From: Silvanigrella paludirubra
GTDB lineage: Bacteria; Bdellovibrionota_B; Oligoflexia; Silvanigrellales; Silvanigrellaceae
Length of the DNA stretch: 64,000 nucleotides
NCBI RefSeq assembly: GCF_009208775.1
Contig: NZ_WFLM01000001.1
Span: forward strand, 124,001-188,000
Direction: 5' to 3'
Positions 34,384 through 43,322 of the stretch are shown piece by piece. The notes beneath the pieces are model-generated. The model was not told the origin of the DNA, searched no databases, and worked only from the letters and a program-made list of their open reading frames with translations. A program made the translations under genes and the position numbers. Positions within the stretch are counted from its first letter, which is position 1, and each line of letters begins with the position of its first letter.

Positions 34384-36300
34384 TTGGCAAACGGAATAAA
34401 GAAAATTTTAATTGCTATATTATTTTTTTACCCTTTATTCCTATCTGCTCTGGAAGATTCTCGTTTACAAAGTGCAGAAAACTATTTTATAGAAAAATCG
34501 CGTAAGCTATCTCTTTCTCAAAAATCAGAATGGCGAAAAATACTTTTTTATCAAAATAAATATTTTAGTGCTCCAACAGGAATTGTAGATGGGAAAGATT
34601 TTTATCTTTCAGAGGAAGGTAAAGTAAATTTACAGTCTGAAATGGAAGCAACAATTAAAGCTTTTTTTTCAGGGGTTGAAAATAATGATTCAGCGCATTG
34701 TAAATTTCCAAGAAGATTAAAATGGCTTAAATCATATTTAGACGATGATAAATATACTATACCTATTACGAAATGCAGCAATTTAGAGAAGTGGCTTGAA
34801 TTCGTGAATCCGAATGGGGCTGTGCTTATTTTTTCGTCTTTTTATATTAATAATCCTTCAAGTATGTTTGGTCATACATTTTTAAGAATAGTGAATTCAA
34901 ATGATCCATTAACGGATTCGGGTATCAATTTTGCAGCGAATCCTGATACAGAAAATATGATTTTTTATACTTTTAAAGGCTTAACTGGGCTATTTGAGGG
35001 CAAATTTAGTTTGTTACCTTATTCAATAAAGGTACAAGAATATAACAACTCGGAAAGTCGGGATCTTTGGGAATATGAATTAAATCTAAGCAAAGAACAG
35101 ATTATGAATATGGTATTGAGTCTTTGGGAAGTTGGCGACAATCGAATAGATTACTTTTATATAGACGAAAATTGTTCCTATATTTTATTAGCTTTATTAG
35201 ACACGGCAAATGATGATTTTAATTTTGCTAAAAATTTTTGGATATGGGTTAACCCGTCTGATACTTTAAGAGTTGTTTATTCTTATCCGAACTTGATTAA
35301 AAATGTTACATTTAGGCCATCTTCCGAAAAAAGGTTTCGCTACCGTTACGCTTTGTTAGATAATGATGAAAAAAAATTATTTGCTTCTATTTTGGATCAA
35401 AAAAAAGATTTTTCAGATTTAAAGGAAAATTATTCTAAAATAAGTGCTTCAAAAGTTTTAGATGCCGTTTCTGAGTACATTGACTATAAAGAAAATTTAG
35501 CAGGAACAGAGGAGTCTAAAAAATATCCCTTATTTAGAAAACAACTATTATTAGCAAGAGCCTCTATAGGAATTGTATCTAGTCCCTTAAAAATAGAGCC
35601 TCCCGATTCAGATCGTCCTGAAAAAGGTTTACCTGGGGGACGGATAGGAACATCTTATTCACACTCCTATTTTTCAGGAAATTCATTTGATTTAGAAATA
35701 AGTCCCGTCTTGCATAATATACAAAGTCCTTCTACGGGTTATTCGAGAGAAGCACAAATTGAATTGCTGAATACAACGTTACGTTATGAAGCGAATTCAA
35801 AACAATTTTTTATACAAAAATTAGATCTTGTAAATATTATTTCTATACCGTCATTAAACCCTCCTTTATATCCGGTCTCATGGAATTTAAAATTGGGAAT
35901 GGAACAGGATTATGACTGCGATAAGTTAGGCTACAATTCATCATGTGTAAGATATTCTTTATCAGGGGGAGCAGGAGCGTCTGCATTATGGGAGCCCATT
36001 CAGCTCTATTTTCTTCCTCAAGTAGACTTTGCTTACCAAAATGAAAATGCGTTTGAAGTATCTGCAGGTACTTTTTCTGGATTTACTTTTAAGACAAATG
36101 AATCTTCGATGTTTTCATCTCGTATTGAGTGGATGAAACGTTACTCTGTATTATATCACTCATGGCGTGATCATTTATTGTCAGAGTCTTCTTTCTCTTT
36201 TCAGCCTTTTTTTAACTTTGAATGTAAAATATTTTATAAATATAATTTTATAAATTATGATTGGCAGACGGGATTGGGTTTTTACTGGCATTTTTTTTAA
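34384..36300 (+). CDS. DUF4105 (Lnb-type) exported protein with C-terminal barrel-like domain
   Basis: The product is 638 residues from a TTG, 2 bases after the DUF3015 copy 3 stop. The signal peptide is IKKILIAILFFYPLFLSA. The middle holds the DUF4105 hallmarks: LIFSSFYINNPSSMFGHTFLRI, then NFAANPDTEN, then DYFYIDENCSYILLALLD, with the His, Asn and Cys residues of a papain-like or Lnb-type peptidase/lipobiosidase fold. The last 250 residues (GRIGTSYSHSYFSG onward) are amphipathic strands ending in FYWHFF, typical of an outer-membrane beta-barrel. DUF4105 proteins often neighbour DUF3015 genes. Function unproven; envelope processing is plausible. Confidence 0.8.
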   Translation: MANGIKKILIAILFFYPLFLSALEDSRLQSAENYFIEKSRKLSLSQKSEWRKILFYQNKYFSAPTGIVDGKDFYLSEEGKVNLQSEMEATIKAFFSGVENNDSAHCKFPRRLKWLKSYLDDDKYTIPITKCSNLEKWLEFVNPNGAVLIFSSFYINNPSSMFGHTFLRIVNSNDPLTDSGINFAANPDTENMIFYTFKGLTGLFEGKFSLLPYSIKVQEYNNSESRDLWEYELNLSKEQIMNMVLSLWEVGDNRIDYFYIDENCSYILLALLDTANDDFNFAKNFWIWVNPSDTLRVVYSYPNLIKNVTFRPSSEKRFRYRYALLDNDEKKLFASILDQKKDFSDLKENYSKISASKVLDAVSEYIDYKENLAGTEESKKYPLFRKQLLLARASIGIVSSPLKIEPPDSDRPEKGLPGGRIGTSYSHSYFSGNSFDLEISPVLHNIQSPSTGYSREAQIELLNTTLRYEANSKQFFIQKLDLVNIISIPSLNPPLYPVSWNLKLGMEQDYDCDKLGYNSSCVRYSLSGGAGASALWEPIQLYFLPQVDFAYQNENAFEVSAGTFSGFTFKTNESSMFSSRIEWMKRYSVLYHSWRDHLLSESSFSFQPFFNFECKIFYKYNFINYDWQTGLGFYWHFF

Positions 36301-36368
36301 ATTTTTGGGTGCCAAAACTTTGAAAATTTTTCATTTCTATGAGAATGATTATTTCATATACTGTAAGC

Positions 36369-36386
36369 GGGATCTTTATTGATCCC
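36369..36386 (+). promoter_or_regulatory. Short hairpin in the leader of the IHF/HU gene
   Basis: GGGATC and GATCCC are separated by six bases, 35 bases before the ATG. It could be part of a regulatory leader. A TATACT hexamer just upstream (36357-36362) may be the -10, although no good -35 is visible. Confidence 0.35.
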
Positions 36387-36420
36387 ATTCCCATTGCACG
36401 TTTTGACTGGAGTCCCTTTT

Positions 36421-36702
36421 ATGGTAAAAAGTGAACTAATCGAAATCCTTTCTTCAAAGGCAGATGTTACTTCCCCTCAAGCTGAAGAACTTATCAATAT
36501 GTTTTTTGATACGATTTCTGAAGCTCTTACAGAGGATGGCCGTGTAGAAATTCGCGGTTTTGGCGCTTTTACTGTGCGCAAATATAAATCTTATGATGGC
36601 CGCAACCCAAAAACAGGAGAAAGAATTGAGGTTCCAGAAAAGAAACTTCCATTTTGGAAAACAGGACTTGAACTTCGTCAGCGTGTGGATGGTTTAGGTT
36701 GA
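36421..36702 (+). CDS. IHF/HU-family DNA-bending protein
   Basis: The protein has 93 residues from ATG 36421 (GGAG 8 bases upstream); the longer frame would add residues with no family match. The order is the usual one: N-terminal helices (KSELIEILSSKADVTSPQAEELINMFFDTISEAL), then GRVEIRGFGAFTVRKYKSYDGRNPKTGERI. The proline-containing arm RNPKTGE inserts in the DNA minor groove. The ending FWKTGLELRQRV is nearer to IHF-beta than to HU. It binds and bends DNA. It overlaps the next gene by 4 bases. Confidence 0.92.
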   Translation: MVKSELIEILSSKADVTSPQAEELINMFFDTISEALTEDGRVEIRGFGAFTVRKYKSYDGRNPKTGERIEVPEKKLPFWKTGLELRQRVDGLG

Positions 36703-37787
36703 AAATTGTTGATGTCAAAATCGGCAAAATTAAAATTCCTCTAAAAAGGCCTTTTAAAACGGCTTTAAGAACGGTTTATTTTGCTGAAGACATCATTGTA
36801 AAATTAATTACCCAATCTGGGTTAATTGGTTTTGGTAGTGCTGCTCCTACTTTTGCGATTACGGGTGACTCCCTCGACTCCATTTCTTCTTGTATACTTA
36901 ATGAACTCAAACCCAGAATAATAGGTCTTGAACTTACAAATATCGAATGTGTTATGAGTAAGCTTCATGCTTCTGTGGTTAATAATACTTCTGCTTTATC
37001 AGCTATAGACATGGCTATCTATGATCTTTATGCTCAATCCTTAAATTTACCACTATATAAATTTTTTGGTGGCTATCGTAACCTTGTTTTTACATCTGTT
37101 ACAATTAGCGCCAATCCTCCCGATGTTATGGTTGCAGACGCGCTTGTTGCTTTAGAAGATGGTTTTTCCGATTTAAAATTAAAACTTGGGGTAGATCCAA
37201 ATTATGATTTAGATCGTGTTAAAGCAGTTCGTGCTGCAGTAGGAAATCTAATTAAAATAAGTGTCGATGCCAATCAGGCTTGGGGAGCAAAAGAGTCTGT
37301 CCGCATGATTCATAAATTAGAACAATTGGGTTTAAATATAGAATTTGTAGAACAACCTGTAAAAGCAAAACACATCGAAGATCTTTTATATGTTACCCAA
37401 AACGTAACAACGGATATTTTAGCAGACGAATCCGTTTTTTCTCCCTATGATGCCTTTCAAATATGTAAACAAAAAGCAGCCGATCTCATCAATATCAAAT
37501 TGGCAAAAGCGGGTGGCTTTTACCAAGCAACAAAAATATTAAATTTAGCGGAATCGGCGGGTATCGAGTGTTTAATGGGTTGTATGTTAGAAAGCCAAGT
37601 TGCTGTTACAGCAGCTGCTCATTTTGCGGCAGCAAAAAAATCGATTGTTCGTTGTGATTTAGATCCTCCTGCCTTGCTTGCAGAAAATCCTGTCATTGGT
37701 GGTGTTTCTTTAGATGGAAATGTTCTGACTCTAAATGAAACAGCAGGTCTTGGAATTAAAGATATTATAGGTGTTCAATATTTATAA
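36699..37787 (+). CDS. Enolase-superfamily epimerase (L-Ala-D/L-Glu or other dipeptide epimerase)
   Basis: The product is 362 residues, starting at a TTG that overlaps the IHF/HU stop (TTGA). The barrel active site shows Lys160-x-Lys162 (KLKLGVDP), Asp190 (SVDANQAW), Glu218 (FVEQP), Asp243 (LADESVF) and a Lys in NIKLAKAGG near 270. This acid/base set is that of the muconate-lactonising-enzyme subgroup. The Asp-x-Asp at 320-322 (CDLDPP) is the mark of dipeptide epimerases that bind the substrate amino group. These enzymes epimerise L-Ala-D-Glu from peptidoglycan. Exact substrate not proven. Confidence 0.85.
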   Translation: MKIVDVKIGKIKIPLKRPFKTALRTVYFAEDIIVKLITQSGLIGFGSAAPTFAITGDSLDSISSCILNELKPRIIGLELTNIECVMSKLHASVVNNTSALSAIDMAIYDLYAQSLNLPLYKFFGGYRNLVFTSVTISANPPDVMVADALVALEDGFSDLKLKLGVDPNYDLDRVKAVRAAVGNLIKISVDANQAWGAKESVRMIHKLEQLGLNIEFVEQPVKAKHIEDLLYVTQNVTTDILADESVFSPYDAFQICKQKAADLINIKLAKAGGFYQATKILNLAESAGIECLMGCMLESQVAVTAAAHFAAAKKSIVRCDLDPPALLAENPVIGGVSLDGNVLTLNETAGLGIKDIIGVQYL

Positions 37788-37867
37788 ATTGAGATATAAA
37801 ATAACTTAGTTATTAAAAAATGAGAATTTTAAACTCAAAAGAATTAAAAAAAATTACGTTCTATTTA

Positions 37868-39364
37868 TTAAAAATAAAACGTAAAAGTTCCTTTTGCATT
37901 CATAGGGGAAACCATGCGGTTGTAACCTGCAAATGGATATTCAAATTCGGCAGTGAATTCAGCGGGAATTCTATAAGGTAACCCACTTACTTTTGTCCCA
38001 ATAGAAGCAGAATAATATTGTTCATAACCATGATCGGGGTGCATTGAGGATTCTCCTAAATAAAACTGATCACCCACAGTATATATTGGTTGTCCATTTA
38101 AATAGGCTTTTGCAGCAATATTATATTTAGCTTGTGTATATAAACCAGACCATTTTAAACTTTCAGAAATATTTCCAAGCCCCCATGCTGCTTGTAAAAA
38201 TCCGATATGATGAAGACCTTTTCTCGAAAAGGTAAGAGTGTTACCTTGTCCATCACCACCTGATGCATTTGGATTTTCTGTATTTGAAGAAGTATTATCG
38301 AGCATACTCGTTCTAGTTAAATCGGCTTTAGTTATAGAATACTCAGCTACGTGTTGCCAACTTAAAATAAGGCCTGGGACAGCAACATAGTCTAAATTCC
38401 AACGAAGAATGGCATCATAAGTACCACCACCTGTAATTAAAGTACCATCACCACCAGTGGCTCTCATTGCTGTTACGATATTAAATTTTCCTGTTGGTAT
38501 ACGAAGTCCACCACCTAAAGAAAAATATAAAGGAACATGTCTTAATGGAGATTCCTCTGAAATAATACTCCATAAAACTCCAACTTGAATATCACCTAAT
38601 CCTGTTGCTCCATTTGTTGGTTGTGAAGCTGTTAATAAAATATTTCTAATTTGATCTTTGATTGAGCTTGCAGAAGTAATATTAATTGTTTCACCCGTAG
38701 GTAAAGTGATTGGCAGTGAGAATGTATTTGGAATGGAGCCGCCGCTATTTATATAATTGGCACAACTTGCTTGTGTTGTGTTATTTCCACATAATGCGCC
38801 ACCACTAACTTGAGAGAGTTTTGATGAAAGATCATTTAATACGTGATTATAATATTTTTGATATAATTCAGAGTTTGCTGCTACTGTATTTCCGTTCATA
38901 CCAAGTTGATAAGAAGTAACAAATGGTATTCCTATTCCTAAAGAAACAGAATTAGATAGCCCGTATTGAATTTGAGCTCCTGTTATCCAACGTTTATAGG
39001 TTAAACCATTATCCACTTGACTCCCATTACTATCGAATCCCTGATTTCCAAAACTATAAACAAGCGCCGTATCAATTTTAAAAATTCCTTTAGGTAAGGT
39101 CTTTCCAGTAGGTAGTACAGCGTATTTTGGGGCACTATACCCTTTTTCACCAAGACCACCCGCAACATCTTGGGTAGGATCTATTTTTTCTTGATGATTT
39201 TTTTGTTCTTCATTTTGTGCTAACAAAATTTCTTTATTTAATGTTTTATCTTGGGCGTTTGCATTTAGATATAAAGCAGAGCTTAATATTGCAAAAAGAG
39301 GAAAAGTTTTATTCATTTTATTTAAAATGGGTGAAGCAAAGAAATTATTTTTAAAATTGAGCAT
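37868..39364 (-). CDS. Outer-membrane protein of unknown function (barrel-like)
   Basis: The product is 498 residues. GAGGG precedes the first ATG, so the full N-terminus (MLNFKNNFFASPILNKMNK) precedes the hydrophobic signal FPLFAILSSALYLNANA. A linker holds EKGYSAPKYAVLPTGKTLPKG. The rest alternates strands and Gly/Ser loops: FKIDTALVYSFG, GAQIQYGLSNSVSLGIGIPF, YFSLGGGLRIPTGK and so on. It ends in KGTFTFYF with a terminal Phe, an outer-membrane insertion signal. It resembles transporter/'phenol degradation' (MetA-pathway) type barrels in style, but I cannot name a family. It stands alone between converging and diverging genes. Confidence 0.7.
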   Translation of the reverse strand: MLNFKNNFFASPILNKMNKTFPLFAILSSALYLNANAQDKTLNKEILLAQNEEQKNHQEKIDPTQDVAGGLGEKGYSAPKYAVLPTGKTLPKGIFKIDTALVYSFGNQGFDSNGSQVDNGLTYKRWITGAQIQYGLSNSVSLGIGIPFVTSYQLGMNGNTVAANSELYQKYYNHVLNDLSSKLSQVSGGALCGNNTTQASCANYINSGGSIPNTFSLPITLPTGETINITSASSIKDQIRNILLTASQPTNGATGLGDIQVGVLWSIISEESPLRHVPLYFSLGGGLRIPTGKFNIVTAMRATGGDGTLITGGGTYDAILRWNLDYVAVPGLILSWQHVAEYSITKADLTRTSMLDNTSSNTENPNASGGDGQGNTLTFSRKGLHHIGFLQAAWGLGNISESLKWSGLYTQAKYNIAAKAYLNGQPIYTVGDQFYLGESSMHPDHGYEQYYSASIGTKVSGLPYRIPAEFTAEFEYPFAGYNRMVSPMNAKGTFTFYF

Positions 39365-39702
39365 ATATGTCCCTCTAAATGCTTTTAATTAAGTATCATA
39401 TAATCTAGGTGGCAAGCCTACCATTTTAAATTAGAGAGAGAGGATAGGTAAATACATTAAAATTCTTAGCATCATAAAACTTTTTATGCAACTCGAACAA
39501 TTTTTTTTTGAGACTTGCCAAAATTAATATTAAAGTATACTTATAACAATAAGCCAACTATTAAAGAATCTTAGAGAGAGATGAAGGGTTGGAGCGGAGT
39601 ATATTAGAGGAACTCCTCGCAATACAATTTTAAAAATTATAATCAAAGAGTAATTTAGTACTCTATTGATTTTCTATGTCTAATTTAAGAGGTATCTTTA
39701 AT
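39365..39702. other. Divergent intergenic region with small inverted repeats
   Basis: This region of about 340 bases separates the minus-strand barrel gene from the plus-strand hydrolase lipoprotein. It contains GAGGA-AC-TCCTC (39607-39618) and AGAGTA/TACTCT arms (39647-39664), both close to the hydrolase start, plus the purine-rich AGAGAGAG tracts near 39433 and 39572. No open frame or RNA gene is evident. An in-frame ATG at 39676 lacks a ribosome-binding site. Confidence 0.5.
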
Positions 39703-42700
39703 ATGATAAAACGCCGTATTGTTTATTCAGCATCAAGTCTTTTATCGGTCTTGTCCATTGTCGGATGTAACTTTAAAGGCAATACGGATATGCAGACAGA
39801 TAGTAAAATAAATTGTGCTAAATGGGATGCATTTGCAAATCAAGTTGGTATTCAAACTTGTGATCAAGCGGTTCTTGCTACAAATAAAAGTGGAATTGTC
39901 GAATATTTAAAACAGGCACCAACTCATTTTAATCCTAGTGGTGACAAGTATAATGACGTTACAAATTTAGTGGAAAAATATGTAAAAGAAATGGCACCAA
40001 AAACGCAAGCAAGTGAAATTGTCAGCGTGAAAAAACTTGCCGATGTTTTAAAAGAATCTGGATTTAAAGAACATACTTCGGATAAAAATATAGTCAATTC
40101 TATTCCTTATTTTGAACGCGATGTAACTGATGAAACTGGTAAAGTAACAACCCCAGGTTCTTATAAAGACTTGAGTGGATATAAAACTTTAAGTGGTTTA
40201 AATGATAATTCAGAATTTGAAATTTATTCTACTAAAGAAGGTTTTGTTGATAAGACGGAATCTGCCAAAGGAACAGCATATGTTCTTACTTATAAATTAA
40301 ATGGTTCCGATCAAAAATATTCTGCCATTGTTACTGTACCAAATAACGTACCAGTTGGTGAAAAGTTACCTCTAATTATGTATGCACACGGTGGTGATGC
40401 TGGTCTTTCATTTAGAAATATGGCAACCATTCTGCAAAATAATTTATCCAAAGGAATTGTTGCGGCTCCTAGTTTTCCGGGAGAACCTATTTGTTCTATT
40501 ACGACAATTGGTGGTTCAGCAAAAAATAACTTTGTAAGAAGTTGTGGCGATGCTTCTTATCAAGTTATTAATCCAGCGGTAAATCCAGAAGGTGAAAAAT
40601 CGCCTTTAGATAATGATGTAAATGCTTTTTTAGGGTTGCATAATGCGATTTTTAGAATTTATTTAAAAGATAATAAAAGTATTGATAAAATAAAAACAGG
40701 TCAAATAGATCCTGACTTTACTCGTGATCTAAAGAAATTAGATTTTTATTTACCCTATTCAGATACGTTAGATATGAATTCAATCGTTAATAATTTAGCA
40801 GGACCTAAAACAATTGGTGTATCAGATAGTCGTGGTGGTTCTACATTATTAGCCGCTGTTGGTCGTTCTGGTGTCTTATTAAAAAGTGTTTTTTCATCTG
40901 GCTTAGATAAATTAGATATGGATAATCTTATTTTTCCTCCTTTATTTAGTTCTGCCGCTTTATTTTATTCTCCTTCATCTTTATTAGTGGGCAGTTTTAG
41001 AATTATCACTCAAAATTTAATTAGTGGTAATATTTATGATACAAGTAGTTTAAATGCTTTGCCTATGATCCCCGATCTTAAAAAGAATAAATATTTTACA
41101 AATTATATTAATACTCCTGTGGGACAAGATAAAGATCAATTAAATAATTTAGTTGGATGGGTTGCTTCTTCGGATATTACTTATCTCGCACCATACACTT
41201 CCGTTGCAATGCAAAATTGGAGTGTTTCTTTACCTTTTATTGGAAAATTATTTTCAATAAAAATGGGAATGATAGATGATGAAATAAAAACAATTTTTAA
41301 TAAAGAATTCGGAAAATTTTATCAAAAAGCAAGTATTGATAAACTACCAGATGGTAAGGATAATTCAATTAAGTATTTATTCAACTATTTAGATAAAATT
41401 AGTACTAATGATATCTCAAATAATAGTTCAAATAAGTCATTGATAAATTATATTTTTGAAGCATCAAATAAATCTGTTGATCCAAATTCTGCTAAATGCA
41501 ATATCATGGCAAATTTAAAAGTTGGTGCAAAAACAGATTGTTCAATTGCAAATATTTTAGATAAAGGGGAAGAGGGGTTCAATTTAGCCAAGCTCGACTC
41601 TTTTAATAGTATATTAGAAAATATGACAGATGATCAAAAAGGTTTAAAAGTTCTGTTTAGTTCTGCTGAAGATAAATCGGCAGCTATTTTAAACTTAATG
41701 ACAACATTAAAAGAAACCGATTCTAAATTATTAATAAATTATTTAATTGTTCTATCTTTATCCGCTTTAAATAAGCAAGATTCATCTATTCAACTTACAC
41801 CATCTGCTTTATTGGCAGAAATTGGTTCTGCTATTAAATTAATTACAGATAATCAAGCTTTAATTGCTGAACAAAAACCAATTTTAGAAAAATCTCTTAA
41901 GGCAATTCAAGAAAATATTTTATCTTATAGAAAAACAGCTCCTGGCTCCATTATCTTTATGCATTCAACGCAAGATTCCGTGGTACCTTACACTCAATCG
42001 GTTATAGCTAAAACAGCGATGGATTCCGTATTTGATGCTGTATATGGTGAACAAAAACTTGCAAAAAATCCTTTAACAAGTTCACAAGTGCCTGCACTTG
42101 GTTCTCAATTATTTGCATTTCAGCCAGACAATAGTTTTTATGCAGTTAATTTAGGAGATAAAACCTTAGATGGCAGTATATGTGAAGAAAAGAGTTATGA
42201 TGGCTCTTTTGCGGCAAATTATAATACAACCGTAAAAAAATGTTTTGGCAATCATCCTTTATCTTCATTTGGAGATGGGCTTCTTTCTCATGGAGATTCA
42301 GCTGTTCGGACAAGTCGTTTGATTAGTGTATCATTGCTAGGCTCAAATTTTGCAAATGCCAAGGTAACGATTTCAAATGCGTTACTTTATGGGAATCAAA
42401 CCTTTAACCCTGAAAATAAAAAACCTGTTCCAGCTTCACAAAGCAATATTAAGGCACAATTTACTTCGTTTAATTATTTCTATAAATTGGTGAACAAAGT
42501 AGATAATTTTTATTCTACTGAATTACCTTGTAAACCTGAAAATAAAGTTACTGGAATATGTTATTTAATGAATGCCGATTCAAATACAAATATTCCTTTG
42601 TTTAATAGAACTCTATTACAAGATGCAGCCTTTCAAAAAGACGCAATTGTAAATGGAAAATATGATGAAACTGCTCAGAGAAATACTTTAACTCCAACCG

Positions 42701-42759
42701 ATATCTTTACTCTTTGGATGGATAGCTCTGCAAAAGAATCATCAAAAGCTAGTAATTAA
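39703..42759 (+). CDS. Large lipoprotein with a split alpha/beta-hydrolase fold
   Basis: The protein has 1018 residues from ATG 39703 (AAGAGG upstream); an earlier ATG at 39676 lacks a site. The signal RRIVYSASSLLSVLSIVGC places the lipidated Cys at 22. A strand plus oxyanion-like HGG occurs in PLIMYAHGGDAG (about 225-232). The putative nucleophile segment GVSDSRGGST puts Ser near 376. The acid segment IFMHSTQDSVVPYTQS puts Asp near 758, and a His follows in LLSHGDSAVR near 863. This order fits an alpha/beta hydrolase interrupted by an insertion of over 300 mostly helical residues. Substrate unknown; it would act at the envelope or outside. Confidence 0.7.
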   Translation: MIKRRIVYSASSLLSVLSIVGCNFKGNTDMQTDSKINCAKWDAFANQVGIQTCDQAVLATNKSGIVEYLKQAPTHFNPSGDKYNDVTNLVEKYVKEMAPKTQASEIVSVKKLADVLKESGFKEHTSDKNIVNSIPYFERDVTDETGKVTTPGSYKDLSGYKTLSGLNDNSEFEIYSTKEGFVDKTESAKGTAYVLTYKLNGSDQKYSAIVTVPNNVPVGEKLPLIMYAHGGDAGLSFRNMATILQNNLSKGIVAAPSFPGEPICSITTIGGSAKNNFVRSCGDASYQVINPAVNPEGEKSPLDNDVNAFLGLHNAIFRIYLKDNKSIDKIKTGQIDPDFTRDLKKLDFYLPYSDTLDMNSIVNNLAGPKTIGVSDSRGGSTLLAAVGRSGVLLKSVFSSGLDKLDMDNLIFPPLFSSAALFYSPSSLLVGSFRIITQNLISGNIYDTSSLNALPMIPDLKKNKYFTNYINTPVGQDKDQLNNLVGWVASSDITYLAPYTSVAMQNWSVSLPFIGKLFSIKMGMIDDEIKTIFNKEFGKFYQKASIDKLPDGKDNSIKYLFNYLDKISTNDISNNSSNKSLINYIFEASNKSVDPNSAKCNIMANLKVGAKTDCSIANILDKGEEGFNLAKLDSFNSILENMTDDQKGLKVLFSSAEDKSAAILNLMTTLKETDSKLLINYLIVLSLSALNKQDSSIQLTPSALLAEIGSAIKLITDNQALIAEQKPILEKSLKAIQENILSYRKTAPGSIIFMHSTQDSVVPYTQSVIAKTAMDSVFDAVYGEQKLAKNPLTSSQVPALGSQLFAFQPDNSFYAVNLGDKTLDGSICEEKSYDGSFAANYNTTVKKCFGNHPLSSFGDGLLSHGDSAVRTSRLISVSLLGSNFANAKVTISNALLYGNQTFNPENKKPVPASQSNIKAQFTSFNYFYKLVNKVDNFYSTELPCKPENKVTGICYLMNADSNTNIPLFNRTLLQDAAFQKDAIVNGKYDETAQRNTLTPTDIFTLWMDSSAKESSKASN

Positions 42760-42771
42760 CCTTTCTTAACA

Positions 42772-42806
42772 AAACACCTCTTAATCTAAAAGAGGTGTTT
42801 TTTTTT
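42772..42806 (+). terminator. Intrinsic terminator after the large lipoprotein gene
   Basis: AAACACCTCTT (42772-42782) pairs with AAGAGGTGTTT (42790-42800), followed by a run of T to 42806. The hairpin starts 12 bases after the stop codon. Confidence 0.92.
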
Positions 42807-42861
42807 ATTCAAATTCTGTTAACTTAATATTATTTTTTATTCCTTCACAATGAGGTTATGA

Positions 42862-43305
42862 ATGAAAATTTTTTTTGATGAATATAAAGTAAATATTGAG
42901 CAAAATGTTGTTTGGGGCGAAATGGATGCTTTTCAACATGTAAATAATACGGTTTATTTTCGTTACTTTGAGAATGTTCGTCTCGAATATTTTCATAGAA
43001 TAAATTTGTTTGATGTTATGAAAATTTATGGAATAGGCCCTGTTTTAGCATCGACGCAATGCCGATTTAAAATTCCTTTAACCTTCCCTGACAAAATTCA
43101 TATTGGCACTAAGGTGTTTGAATTAGGGGAAGATTATTATCTTATGAAATATTCTATTTATAGCCATCAATATGAAAAAATAGCCGCTGAGGGCGAAGGT
43201 AAAATTGTTTCATTTTCATTTGCTGAAAAGAAAAAAAGTAAACATCCAAAACAACTGTATGAAAATATTTTAGCATTAGAGGGGGAGCAAATACTTATAA
43301 AGTGA
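42862..43305 (+). CDS. Hotdog-fold acyl-CoA thioesterase (YbgC/FadM-like)
   Basis: The product is 147 residues. WGEMDAFQHVNNTVYFRYFENVR carries the conserved 'D...H.N...y..y.E..R' signature of 4-hydroxybenzoyl-CoA thioesterase-type hotdog proteins, with the catalytic Asp in EMDAFQH. The remaining strands (FKIPLTFPDKIHIGTKV, YYLMKYSIYS, AAEGEGKIVSFSF) complete the fold. It probably hydrolyses acyl-CoA in the cytoplasm; specific chain length is unknown. It has its own transcript start after the terminator at 42772-42806 and converges on the globin-sensor gene. Confidence 0.88.
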   Translation: MKIFFDEYKVNIEQNVVWGEMDAFQHVNNTVYFRYFENVRLEYFHRINLFDVMKIYGIGPVLASTQCRFKIPLTFPDKIHIGTKVFELGEDYYLMKYSIYSHQYEKIAAEGEGKIVSFSFAEKKKSKHPKQLYENILALEGEQILIK

Positions 43306-43322
43306 ATTATTTTCTCATTGCT

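Noticed and set aside
36338-36362. Possible Fur box (TGAGAATGATTATTTCA) before the IHF/HU gene
   Set aside because: Only the left half fits the consensus; the right half does not, and no palindrome is present.
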